A stretch of 64,000 nucleotides of DNA from positions 3,558,301-3,622,300 of the forward strand of contig NZ_JBDQQR010000001.1 of NCBI RefSeq assembly GCF_039888675.1, in the 5' to 3' direction. The DNA is from Mesorhizobium sp. CAU 1732. GTDB lineage: Bacteria; Pseudomonadota; Alphaproteobacteria; Rhizobiales; Rhizobiaceae. Positions within the stretch are counted from its first letter, which is position 1, and the number at the start of each line of letters is the position of its first letter. Under the pieces are notes generated by a model. The model had not been told where the DNA came from. It worked only from the letters and a program-made list of their open reading frames with translations, and searched no databases. Below are positions 16,272 through 27,802 of this stretch, piece after piece. Both the position numbers and the translations under genes were made by a program.

Positions 16272-16592
16272 ATGGCTTGGATATTTCTCGGCCTCGCAGG
16301 TCTTCTCGAAGTTGTCTGGGCCTCGTTCCTCAAGGAGACGGCCGGCTTCACCAAGCTGGTCCCAAGCGCCATCACCCTCGTCGCCATGGCGGGCTCGTTC
16401 TGGCTCCTGTCCCTTGCGCTCAAGACGCTTCCGCTCGGCACCGCCTACGCGATCTGGACCGGCATCGGTGCCGTCGGCGCGTTCGTGGTCGGCATCGTGA
16501 TCCTGGGCGAAGCGGCAACCGTCGCGCGGATCGCAAGCGTCGCACTGATCGTCACCGGCATGATCGGGCTCAAGCTGTCGTCGGGACACTGA
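16272..16592 (+). CDS. sugE: SMR-family exporter, SugE/Gdx type
   Basis: A 106-residue small multidrug resistance protein with four membrane helices. The first helix [20 protein letters not shown] contains the essential Glu in the GLLEVVWA context that marks the SugE/Gdx branch, whose members export guanidinium or quaternary ammonium ions. The start at 16272 has AAAGGA upstream. Control here appears to be by the divergent TetR gene; no guanidine riboswitch was recognised in the short leader. Confidence 0.92.
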   Translation: MAWIFLGLAGLLEVVWASFLKETAGFTKLVPSAITLVAMAGSFWLLSLALKTLPLGTAYAIWTGIGAVGAFVVGIVILGEAATVARIASVALIVTGMIGLKLSSGH

Positions 16593-16798
16593 AAGACTGT
16601 TTGATCATTCGCCCTGCCCGGTCATACGGGTCGCCAGGAGCGACGCGCGGAGCGGGCATGCGAGTCCGCGGCACCCATCCACGGAATTGCGAATGCAGAC
16701 ATAATTAACCAATGTCGTCCGACATATCGCGCAGCCGAGGCTCCCACACGCTTCGACGTAACGATCACGTTTTCAATCCAAAATGCGTCGGGAACTTC

Positions 16799-17869
16799 AT
16801 GGTTGGTACGTCTGGAAAATTGCGGATGGCGGTGCTCTTCGGCGGACGCTCGGCCGAGCATGAAGTCTCGGTCATGTCGGCCACGAACGTCATCCGTGCC
16901 TTGCAGCCCGCCAGCTATGATGCAGTACCGATTTTTGTCACCAAAGACGGGCGATGGCTGCTCAGCAGCTTCGAAGCGGGCGTGTTGGCACAACCGGCAT
17001 CCGGCACGGAGATTTGCCTTCTGCCGGGCGGACAAGGCCGAATGCTTGCGATCCCGACCGATGGCCCCGCCTGCGAACTGCCGAAGATCGACGCGCTGTT
17101 TCCGGTGCTGCACGGCCTCCACGGCGAAGACGGTTCCGTTCAGGGCTTGGCGGAAGTGGCTCGCGTCCCGCTTGTCGGCTGTGGAATTCTCGGCTCCGCG
17201 ACCGCGTTGGACAAGAGTTTTACCAAGCGCCTCTTGAATGAAGCTGGACTGCCGACCGCGCGCTCCCTGACGATCCTGCCCCGAAACGCCCCTTCTTTCT
17301 CGGAGTTGCAGAATGCGCTGGGGCTTCCGGTGTTCATCAAGCCCGCACGGCAGGGCTCGTCGGTCGGCATCAGCAAAGTCGCAAACGAACAGGATTACGA
17401 GCTGGCTCTCGCGGAGGGCTTCAGGCACGACGGCAAGCTCCTGGCGGAAGAGTTCGTCAAGGCGCGCGAAATCGAATTCAGTGTGCTGGAGGACGCCGAC
17501 GGCGGGATCACCGTATCGAGACCCGGAGAAATCGTTCCCGCGGAAAGTCACGGCTTCTACAGCTACGAGGCCAAATATATCGACGCCGACGGCGCGCTGT
17601 TGAAGGTTCCCGCCGACCTGCCGGAAGACGTCGAACATCGCTTGCGCCAGATGGCTGCACAGGCGTTCCAGGCTCTGGGTTGCGACGGCATGGCGCGCGT
17701 GGATTTTTTCCTGACAGACGACATGCGCATCCTCGTCAATGAAATCAACACGATCCCGGGCTTTACGGACATCAGCATGTACGCCAAGGCGATGGCCGCG
17801 AGCGGCATCGACTACGCCACCGTCATCGATCGTCTGGTCGCCCATGGCCTGGCGCGGGCAAGCCGCTGA
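16799..17869 (+). CDS. D-alanine--D-alanine ligase, DdlA-type
   Basis: The 356-residue ATP-grasp enzyme joins two D-alanines for peptidoglycan synthesis. It shows the N-terminal VLFGGRSAEHEVSVMSA, FPVLHGLHGEDGSVQGL, FIKPARQGSSVGISKV, and the metal-binding VDFFL and LVNEINTIPGFT. Its isolated position suggests a second copy besides the ddl of the division cluster. Start 16799 is chosen for GGGAA 6 bases upstream; the 29 codons before it look non-coding. Confidence 0.94.
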   Translation: MVGTSGKLRMAVLFGGRSAEHEVSVMSATNVIRALQPASYDAVPIFVTKDGRWLLSSFEAGVLAQPASGTEICLLPGGQGRMLAIPTDGPACELPKIDALFPVLHGLHGEDGSVQGLAEVARVPLVGCGILGSATALDKSFTKRLLNEAGLPTARSLTILPRNAPSFSELQNALGLPVFIKPARQGSSVGISKVANEQDYELALAEGFRHDGKLLAEEFVKAREIEFSVLEDADGGITVSRPGEIVPAESHGFYSYEAKYIDADGALLKVPADLPEDVEHRLRQMAAQAFQALGCDGMARVDFFLTDDMRILVNEINTIPGFTDISMYAKAMAASGIDYATVIDRLVAHGLARASR

Positions 17870-17984
17870 CAAGCGCAGAAACCTGCGTCAGACGGCCGGA
17901 AGGGTAGATGTCCAAACGGTCTGCGAGAACGGCCGCGGGAAGCAGGGAACGATCAGGCGCAACGCCGCCGGGCCCCGCTGCACC

Positions 17985-18377
17985 CTACTCCTCGAAACGC
18001 CCCGTCGCCTCCCGGTCGCCGTCATAGCGCCTTGTGGCCGCAAACGGCGGCAACCAGTTGACCCGGCGCACGGTCCAGAGTTCGTAGGTCGGCTTCAACT
18101 GGTCGGGCGCGTCCAGCGACCCCAAATTCACTTCGACTTCGTCGCCGCTGCGTCCGAAAACGGGCGAGCCGCAGTCTGGACAGAAAAACCGCCCGGCATA
18201 GTCGCGTGTGTCGCCACTGATCGTCACCGCGTCCTGCGGGAAGATCGCGGAGGCATGAAAAATGGCCCCGTGATGCTTTCGGCAGTCGATGCAGTGACAG
18301 ACGCCGACGCGATAGGGGCGTCCCGACGCCACGATCTTGACGTTGCCGCACAGACAGCCACCCGTAAATCGGTCCAT
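17985..18377 (-). CDS. GFA-family (CENP-V/GFA) zinc protein
   Basis: A 130-residue protein with the zinc-binding Cys set of the GFA family: GGCLCGNVKI, CHCIDCRKHHG and FFCPDCGSPVF. Family members include glutathione-dependent formaldehyde-activating enzyme, but most have unknown activity. GGAGGAG is about 10 bases before the ATG. It is divergent from the next gene. Confidence 0.92.
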   Translation of the reverse strand: MDRFTGGCLCGNVKIVASGRPYRVGVCHCIDCRKHHGAIFHASAIFPQDAVTISGDTRDYAGRFFCPDCGSPVFGRSGDEVEVNLGSLDAPDQLKPTYELWTVRRVNWLPPFAATRRYDGDREATGRFEE

Positions 18378-18568
18378 GCTGCGTCTCCTCCATGGTCAGC
18401 TTGGCGGGGGTTTACACGACCAGCATTGCCCACCCCGGTCAACAGGCGGGAAACCGCGGAATCCCCAGCCACGGCATCGTTTCGCCGAAAACATGCGATG
18501 ACATGTCGGCCCAGCCTGCCTTGGAACGTCCTCGAGACACGATGCCAACGGCAGCAGGAGGAAAGACC

Positions 18569-19255
18569 ATGCGCAAGATCGTGACAGGAGCATTCATCAG
18601 CCTCGACGGCGTCATGCAGGCGCCGGGAGGCCCGGAGGAAGACCCGACCGGCGGCTTCAGACATGGCGGCTGGGTGCCGCCTTATTGGGACGACACGACC
18701 GGCGAGGTGATCGGCAGGCTGTTTTCCCAGCCCTTCGACCTGCTGCTCGGCCGCCGCACCTACGATATCTTCGCGGCTCATTGGCCCTATGTGCAGATGG
18801 ACCCCGAAGCGGGAGACTTCGAGGCGCTGAACGCGGGCATCGCCGAGAACTTCAACCGCGTCACCAAATATGTCGCGACGCACCGGCCCGATTCGCTCGA
18901 CTGGGAAAACAGCGAGGCGCTGGGTGCCGATATCCCCGGCAGGGTGCGCGATCTCAAGCAGGGCGACGGGCGGATGCTGCTGACCCAGGGTTCGACCGAG
19001 CTTCTGCAGATCCTGCTGCGGCACGACCTGATCGACGAACTGCATCTGCACGTTTTCCCGCTGCTTCTGGGCAAGGGCAAGCGCCTGTTCGGCGACGGCG
19101 CGGTTCCAGCGGCGCTCAAACTGACGTCGTCGCACGTCTCGCCGAGCGGCGTGTTCAGCGCCAGCTATGTCCGCTCCGGCGACGTCGTCAGCGGTTCCTT
19201 CGCGATGGACACCCCCACCGAGGCCGAACTGGAGCGACGGCGGACGCTGACCTGA
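18569..19255 (+). CDS. dihydrofolate reductase-fold (RibD C-terminal) family protein
   Basis: A 228-residue RibD/DHFR-fold protein: IVTGAFISLDGVMQAPGGPEE at the N-terminus, LLLGRRTYDIF, and LLTQGSTELLQILLRHDLIDELHLHVFPLLLGKGKRLF. It is a second, longer paralogue of the gene at 13588. The start has AGGAGG 8 bases upstream; the 59 codons of open frame before it overlap the divergent promoter and are not used. The substrate is unknown. Confidence 0.92.
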   Translation: MRKIVTGAFISLDGVMQAPGGPEEDPTGGFRHGGWVPPYWDDTTGEVIGRLFSQPFDLLLGRRTYDIFAAHWPYVQMDPEAGDFEALNAGIAENFNRVTKYVATHRPDSLDWENSEALGADIPGRVRDLKQGDGRMLLTQGSTELLQILLRHDLIDELHLHVFPLLLGKGKRLFGDGAVPAALKLTSSHVSPSGVFSASYVRSGDVVSGSFAMDTPTEAELERRRTLT

Positions 19256-19275
19256 TCCCGGCGACCCGCCATCCT

Positions 19276-19298
19276 CTCCCCCCGCAGGACGGGGGGAG
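19276..19298 (+). terminator. hairpin after the RibD-fold gene
   Basis: A perfect 9-bp GC stem, CTCCCCCCG (19276-19284) and CGGGGGGAG (19290-19298), with loop CAGGA, begins 20 bases after the stop codon. No T-run follows. The same CTCCCCC/GGGGGAG design recurs after carB. Confidence 0.5.
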
Positions 19299-19500
19299 GA
19301 AACCTCGACGCGGCAACCGCGAATGCCGTGCGACAAAGGCTCAGCACCCTTTCCCCTGCATTGCCGCATTTCCGGGGTTCCCTCCCCCCCATCCTTCCCC
19401 TATAAGCCGCGTCTAGCCTACAGATTCTTCTCCTTGCGCACCGGCCGGGCCACGCCCTTCGCCGGGTTCTTTGCGCAAGCGCCTGCCGGATGGACCCACA

Positions 19501-22983
<3,483 letters not shown>

Positions 22984-22998
22984 GCGCCCCCGCCTTTC

Positions 22999-23023
22999 CT
23001 CTCCCCCATGAAATGGGGGAGAG
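22999..23023 (+). terminator. strong hairpin after carB
   Basis: A perfect 11-bp stem, CTCTCCCCCAT (22999-23009) and ATGGGGGAGAG (23013-23023), with a 3-base loop lies 15 bases after the carB stop. Its sequence and the following GGTGCC...GGAGTGGGGGA resemble dispersed intergenic repeats of rhizobia, so it may be a repeat serving as a terminator. Confidence 0.6.
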
Positions 23024-23138
23024 GTGCCAAACGCAGCGAGACGGAGTGGGGGACACCGCATCCTCCCCGACAACCGCACCCGGACGGGCGTTCTCTTCGT
23101 CATCCTCGGGCGGAGCCTTGAGCGCAGCGAAAGGCCCA

Positions 23139-23274
23139 GACCCGGGGATCCATGCTTCGGCGGTGCATACAAATGATCGCGCGGAAGAACAGCGCCCGCC
23201 TCTGACCCCTCCCCCTCGTCACAGGCCGAGGCATGGATGCTCGGGTCAAGCCCGAGCAGGACGAAGCGGAGAGG
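23139..23274. repeat. dispersed intergenic repeat, copy 1
   Basis: This stretch is closely similar to 43073-43211. Shared blocks include GACCCGGGGA-CCATGC, GGTGCATACAAATGATCGCG, CGAGGCATGGATGCTCGGG and CAAGCCCGAGCAGGACGAAG. The ends are partly inverted (CATGC(T/C)TCG... CGAGGCATG), and the right part holds the hairpin GCTCGGG-TCAAG-CCCGAGC (23239-23257). It codes for nothing visible. Confidence 0.75.
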
Positions 23275-23357
23275 TGCGCGCCCTATCCCCCGGCGTCACG
23301 CCACCCACGACTGACCTTCCGGTCCCCTCACCTATCGTTCAAACGTGGACGCATTCG

Positions 23358-23723
23358 TTAGAGGGCGTAAGGTTCGCGGATCCCCGGATCGTCGGTTGGA
23401 AAATCCTTGATGTTGCGGGTCACGAGCAGACGACCTGCGGTCTGCGCCGTGGCCCAGATCACTGCGTCCGGAAGCTTGATGCGATGTGCTCGCCGTAACG
23501 CCACCGCACGGTGGGCGATCTCGTCGTTCAGTGCAATCAATTCGAAGCCGTCAAGAAAGCGTTGGGTCGGCTCAACCAGATCGGCATCCGCTCCAACCAT
23601 CACCTCCATCCAGGTGATGATGCTGATCGCCCGGTTCTCGAAACGATTGAGTTCCTTGCGCGCCTGAGGCACCGCGTTCAGATGGTCGATGAGGATGTTG
23701 GTGTCGAAGAGCGCGCCTACCAT
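23358..23723 (-). CDS. vapC: PIN-domain ribonuclease toxin, VapC type
   Basis: A 121-residue PIN-domain protein with the acidic active-site residues in ALFDTNILID, SIITWMEVMVG and LPDAVIWATAQ, ending in RNIKDF. VapC toxins cleave tRNA or rRNA. It overlaps the antitoxin gene by 7 bases, the usual coupled arrangement. The active site looks intact. The start ATG (23721-23723) is inside the antitoxin's last codons. Confidence 0.93.
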   Translation of the reverse strand: MVGALFDTNILIDHLNAVPQARKELNRFENRAISIITWMEVMVGADADLVEPTQRFLDGFELIALNDEIAHRAVALRRAHRIKLPDAVIWATAQTAGRLLVTRNIKDFPTDDPGIREPYAL

Positions 23724-23932
23724 TCGCGGCGCACCTTCTCCTGATAGACCAGACCATCGACCTTGCGTTTGCCCCACAGGCCGAAGCTATCTTCGACCTG
23801 CTCGCGATGATGACGGTTGAGATAGTCATCTATGGCGTCGCGGATCAGCGCGGCACGGGACCGGCGCACCCGTTTGGCGATTGTGTCGAGGGCTTCGACC
23901 TGGGTATCGGTCATGTCGACCAAGGCTCGCAT
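23717..23932 (-). CDS. ribbon-helix-helix antitoxin of VapC
   Basis: A 71-residue protein with an N-terminal CopG/Arc-type RHH fold (RALVDMTDTQVEALDTIAKRVRRSRAALIRDAIDDYL) and a C-terminal toxin-binding tail ending in a Trp-containing segment (LVYQEKVRREW). It neutralises VapC and represses the operon. The start (23932) has GGAG 6 bases upstream, better than the TTG four codons earlier. Confidence 0.9.
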   Translation of the reverse strand: MRALVDMTDTQVEALDTIAKRVRRSRAALIRDAIDDYLNRHHREQVEDSFGLWGKRKVDGLVYQEKVRREW

Positions 23933-23944
23933 CGCACACTCCAA

Positions 23945-23967
23945 ATGATATGTGTTGTGTATATCAT
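23945..23967 (-). promoter_or_regulatory. operator of the vapBC pair
   Basis: A perfect inverted repeat ATGATAT-N9-ATATCAT is centred 24 bases upstream of the antitoxin start. The AT-rich palindrome in GC-rich surroundings and its position match autoregulatory RHH operators. Confidence 0.65.
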
Positions 23968-24026
23968 ATAGATCGATGCGATGAAAGGCAACCGACCGCC
24001 TTGGCGCACGTCATGATGCGATCTCT

Positions 24027-24258
24027 TCACTCCCTGTCGGCTCCTTGTTCTGGAGCCCCGGAACGCGGGAGGCTGTTATCATTGGCGGCGGCGGTCCGCC
24101 TGGCAAAATCCTCTCGCGCCATGCGGCCGACGATGCGTCGCAAACTGGCAGGCGACATCGTCGACCTTGCGCTGCGCGTTGGGATCGGAGCCGTCCGCGT
24201 TGCGATTGTCGTTGACCGGCCGTCTCTCTTTACCGGAACGTTTCCCCTCATCGCCCAT
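24027..24258 (-). pseudogene. frameshifted small companion gene of AlpA
   Basis: Two frames together give one plausible protein. The first (from ATG 24258) reads GDEGKRSGKERRPVNDNRNADG...KVDDVA; the second reads LRRIVGRMAREDFARR followed by AAANDNS and a stop at 24027. The second part resembles the C-terminal IGR-MARE-F....ANDN pattern that I recall from small genes next to AlpA regulators in rhizobial integrated elements. A frameshift near 24,150 joins the two. The start overlaps the AlpA stop. Confidence 0.45.
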
Positions 24259-24459
24259 GACCGGCCTCTTCCTCCCGCCGCCACCGGACCGGATCGGCAA
24301 CCCAGCGGTCGATATCGGACTCCCTCCAGCCCGCGCCGTTGACGCTGATCCTGAGCTGGGTTGGGAACGTGCCCTCGGCGATCTTGCGGTCGATGGTGGA
24401 GCGGGACAGGCCTGAGCGAGCACGGTGTTCAGGCGCACGATACGGTCTGGTTGGCGCAT
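24248..24459 (-). pseudogene. AlpA-family excision regulator, frameshifted
   Basis: From ATG 24459 the frame reads MRQPDRIVRLNTVLA; a different frame then continues RSGLSRSTIDRKIAEGTFP and GWRESDIDRWVADP. Together these are a complete AlpA-type helix-turn-helix protein, which in phages and integrative elements activates integrase or excision genes. The break falls in a tandem GAGC repeat (24414-24421, two copies). A third copy would restore one continuous frame. No integrase gene is present nearby. Confidence 0.75.
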
Positions 24460-24821
24460 GGCGGAGACGCTTCCTGCTGGTTGTTCCTGACGGCTTCCGA
24501 GACCAGTCACAGCAAGGAATTGTCGGTGTGCAAGGAAGATTTAGCCGGCGTCGTACTGCGGCGTAGAAAGCGCGGCAAATAGGACTGTTTTGCGAGTGAA
24601 TATCCTTCCTCTGCCAGGTCGCGCCGCTCATTAGAGGGCGGCTTTGGGGCCGGTAGCGGACCGTCGGCTTCGAGAGCAACGACCCCGACAAGCTGCCATC
24701 GACGGATAGTCGACCACGCGACGGCTGCGAAAGGCACACCTGATCGCATGCGATGGATCGTCCAGATGTATCCATGATCAGTGCCGTGAGGGTGGGTGAT
24801 CTATCGTCCCTCGCGAGAAGG
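24460..24821. other. 362-base stretch without a recognisable gene
   Basis: No frame shows a known motif, ribosome site or coding bias, and I see no tRNA gene that could have served as an integration site. It is probably non-coding residue of the decayed element next to the alpA relic. Confidence 0.5.
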
Positions 24822-26225
24822 TCACGAGCGCCACTTCGACCGCAGAAGCGCGCCCGCGATGCACGTCCCGTAGGCAAACATCCCTGCCGCGATGGCGATG
24901 TAGACTGATTGCATGCCGAGATCGGTCTCGTCGGCAAGCACAATGGCTCCGCCAAATGCAACGCCGATCCGGAGGACGCCTCCGAGGAACGGCCACATCA
25001 TTCGTCCTGCCCCCTGGCTTGCGAAGTAGATCGCGAGACCGAGCGCGAAGAACCCGTAGAAGGGGCCAACGATCCGGAAATAGGATCGTCCGGCCTCCAG
25101 CGCGCCCGTTGCCTCCGGCGCGAGGAACATCCGAAGCCAGAGATCAGGGAACAGGGCTGCGACGAGACCGATCGATCCCACGATCGCGGCCGCCGCCAGC
25201 GAGCCGATCCAGGCGATGCTTAGGGCGCGCGCCGTCTGGCCGGCGCCCATGTTCGTACCCACCATCGCCGTCATGGCCGCGCCGATGCCGAAGACGACCG
25301 GAATCATCAGGAACTCCAAACGCGCGCCGAGACCATAGCCCGCCAGCGCGTCGGGGCCATATCTGCCGACGGCGCCGACCATCAGGACGATGGTCAAAAC
25401 CGTCAGCGCGGAATTCGCCGAAGCGATTCCGCCGACGCGGAGGATATCGTCAAATGTCGTCCTGTCGGGACGCACTCGGTTGAGGGAGAAGCCCGCGCGA
25501 CCCGCCAGAACATATACAATCGCGATCGATGCTCCGACCGCGTGAGCCAGCACGGCCCCGAGCGCCAGCCCGCTCATGCCCCACGCAGGCAATCCGCCCC
25601 ATCCCAACGACAATGCTCCCGCGAGGGGTACCGTAAGCAGAGACACGAGGAGCAAAACGCCCGATGCAAACCCCATTCCGCCCGTACCCCGCACGACGCT
25701 GAGGGTCAGGTGGCAAATCCAGATCGCCACACATCCGGGAAAGAAGACCATCGCATAGGCGATCGCCGCGTCGGTTGCTGCGCCCGGACCGCCGAGCAAT
25801 TCAAATGTCGAGCGCCCGAACGCTGCGATCAAGGCAATGGATGCAACCGATGCGCCCAGTCCTACGATCCAGGCGGCGATAACGACGCCGCTGGCGCGCG
25901 CCGTGTTGCCGGCTCCCAGTGCTCGCGCGACCGCCGATGATGTTGCACCGCCGATCGCGCCTGCCGACAGCATCTGAGTGAGCATGACCAGGGGGAAGAC
26001 CAGCGCCAGCCCAGCGAGGGCGTCGACGCCGAGGCGGCTGGCAAAATAGCCCTCGGCAATGCTGATCAGCGCCTGAACGCCCATCGCAATCACGTTCGGC
26101 GCAGCCAGCCGCGCCAGCGTCGGCGCGATCGGATCGTGGAGAATTGCGTGCGTCCTCGCCGCGCGTGACGCCGCCGCAGCTTGAAGCGGTCCCGTCGACA
26201 CCCCAGTCGTCGTATCCCCTACCAT
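24822..26225 (-). CDS. MATE-family efflux transporter
   Basis: The 467-residue inner-membrane protein has about twelve membrane helices in two MATE halves (PTLARLAAPNVIAMGVQALI at the N-terminus; LTIVLMVGAVGRYGPDALAGYGLGARLEFLMIP at the start of the second half). MATE proteins export cationic drugs or metabolites in exchange for H+ or Na+. GGAAAC precedes the ATG. It lies downstream of a broken SDR gene on the same strand, within the former TetR-controlled unit. Confidence 0.93.
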   Translation of the reverse strand: MVGDTTTGVSTGPLQAAAASRAARTHAILHDPIAPTLARLAAPNVIAMGVQALISIAEGYFASRLGVDALAGLALVFPLVMLTQMLSAGAIGGATSSAVARALGAGNTARASGVVIAAWIVGLGASVASIALIAAFGRSTFELLGGPGAATDAAIAYAMVFFPGCVAIWICHLTLSVVRGTGGMGFASGVLLLVSLLTVPLAGALSLGWGGLPAWGMSGLALGAVLAHAVGASIAIVYVLAGRAGFSLNRVRPDRTTFDDILRVGGIASANSALTVLTIVLMVGAVGRYGPDALAGYGLGARLEFLMIPVVFGIGAAMTAMVGTNMGAGQTARALSIAWIGSLAAAAIVGSIGLVAALFPDLWLRMFLAPEATGALEAGRSYFRIVGPFYGFFALGLAIYFASQGAGRMMWPFLGGVLRIGVAFGGAIVLADETDLGMQSVYIAIAAGMFAYGTCIAGALLRSKWRS

Positions 26226-26285
26226 TCTGTTTCCATCATCTCGGGATTATCGAGGCGAGCGTCCGAGAGTACATCGATCATTGTG

Positions 26286-27070
26286 TCAGGCAGCTCGATA
26301 GCGCGCAGCAGGAACGACCCCGCCGAAGCCGGGCAGCATTGCTTTGCGGGCTTGCTGATAGGTTTCCCAGAGTCCGGCGTCGGGCAGGACGGGGATGGTG
26401 ATCGGCTCGCGCCGGTCAAAGCCGGCCAGCGCCGCATCGACGAGAGCGTTGACATCCATCATTGCCGGCGACTGGGAGGGACCGGCTCCCGAGCGCGTCC
26501 AAATTTCGGTGGCCGTCGCCGCTGGCAGCACTGCCTGCACATAGACGCCCTTGCCCATCAGTCGACAGCCATGGGCTGGGAGAGCGTCGTCACGAAGGCC
26601 TTGCTCGCGGCATAGACCGTCTGGCCAAACTCGGGGACAAGGCCGACGACCGACGAAATGTTGACGATCGCGCCCTCGCCGGCAGATGCAAAACGACGGG
26701 CGGCCGCTTGGGCGAGCATCGTCACGGCGCTAACATTGACGGCGATAAGCTTCACGACGTCATCCGGCTTTTGATCGGCAAAGCTACCCGACAATCCCAA
26801 GCCGGGATTGTTCACCAGAACGCCGATCCGGTCGTCCTCGGCCAGGCGGGCCGAAACCCGTTCCAGAGCTTCATGATCGGCAAGATCGGCCTGCATGACG
26901 TCGACCGTCACGCCATCGCCCGGGCGGAGATGCGCGGCGACTTCATCCAGGCGTTCGGCCCTGCGGGCAACGAGGACCAGGTCGTGGCCGCGGGCGGCAA
27001 ATCGGTCTGCGTAGGTGGCGCCGATGCCGGACGAGGCGCCGGTGATGAGAACTGCGGACTTTTGGGGCAT
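26286..27070 (-). pseudogene. short-chain dehydrogenase interrupted by a single-base frameshift
   Basis: The first 170 codons carry the SDR cofactor motif (LITGASSGIG), LVNNPGLG and the catalytic YAASK. The frame then stops at 26558 after QPMAVD. The next frame continues with GKGVYVQAVLPAATATEIW to 26286, exactly what follows in intact homologues. Restoring one A in GTCGACTG (to GTCGAACTG) at about 26,563 gives the expected AVELMGKGVYV. It is either a real one-base deletion or a sequencing error. AGAGGGA precedes the start. Confidence 0.85.
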
Positions 27071-27089
27071 AGTATCCCTCTCGGTATTC

Positions 27090-27133
27090 ATGATTATCAT
27101 CATCATTTTTGCTTTTTATATGATTGCTATCAT
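27090..27133. promoter_or_regulatory. two ATGAT/ATCAT palindromes, candidate TetR operators
   Basis: ATGAT-T-ATCAT (27090-27100) and ATGAT-TGCT-ATCAT (27120-27133) lie in the 99-base divergent promoter between the broken SDR and TetR genes. The pair resembles operators of TetR regulators that control a divergent SDR. Confidence 0.55.
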
Positions 27134-27169
27134 AAATATGTCAACGACGACGAACCGGAGATGTCGATT

Positions 27170-27466
27170 ATGAAGGTCAGCCGCGAAAAGATGGCCGAGA
27201 ACCGAGCACAGATCCTCGAAAAGGCGGGACGCCTGTTCCGCGCAAAGGGATTCGAAGCCGTCGGTGTCGCCGAGGTCATGAAGGCAGCCGGACTGACCCA
27301 CGGCGGATTCTATGGTCTCTCATCGCCGAAAGCCTTGCGCACATGCTGACGACATCGCTGGCCGAGCCGAGGGATTTTGAGCGTTTTGCCGACGCCTACC
27401 TGTCGGAGTCACATCGGTCCAACGCATCTACGGGGTGCCCGACGGCAGCCCTGGCGTCGGCGACCG
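27170..27466 (+). pseudogene. TetR-family regulator with internal deletion and missing C-terminus
   Basis: The first 48 codons form a good TetR DNA-binding domain (KMAENRAQILEKAGRLFRAKG, VAEVMKAAGLTHGGFYG). The next expected segment (about HFxSKEAL) is absent and the frame changes. Another frame then reads IAESLAHMLTTSLAEPRDFERFADAYLSESHR and breaks off near CPTAALASATA, where an unrelated transporter fragment begins. The C-terminal ligand-binding half is lost. Confidence 0.75.
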
Positions 27467-27776
27467 CGCATCACCATTGCGCAACCGGATCGAAGGCGTC
27501 GGCCTGATCGCTGTGGTGATCGGCGTTGGTTATCTGGCGGCGATCACGCTGCTTGGACAATCAGGCTTCGTGCGAGGCAGCTGGACTGCCGCAATAGTCG
27601 GACCGCTGCTGACCTGTGTGTTTGCCGTCAGCCTCGCGGCGATGATGATTTACAGCCAGAGGCTCAACGGTTTAGGTATCGCACCCGTCGCGCAATATGG
27701 GCTGCGGTTTCCGCTTTACGTGATGGTGGCGCTTCCGGCGGCATGGCTCGGCCTCGACGGGCAAGGCTCGTGCCGG
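27467..27776 (+). pseudogene. fragment of an EamA/DMT-family transporter
   Basis: About 100 codons encode the second half of a DMT transporter: AVVIGVGYLAAITLLGQSGF, IVGPLLTCVFAVSLAAMMIYSQRLNGLG and VAQYGLRFPLYVMVALPAAWLGLD. There is no start region and the end runs into unrelated sequence. It is fused directly to the truncated TetR gene, so a deletion joined two genes here. Confidence 0.7.
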
Positions 27777-27802
27777 AAGGTACCGGTGCAGTCGCGTTCA
27801 TC

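Noticed and set aside
24460..24821. Search for a tRNA attachment site or integrase next to the alpA relic
   Set aside because: No cloverleaf-forming sequence, direct repeat or integrase motif was found, so element boundaries cannot be set.
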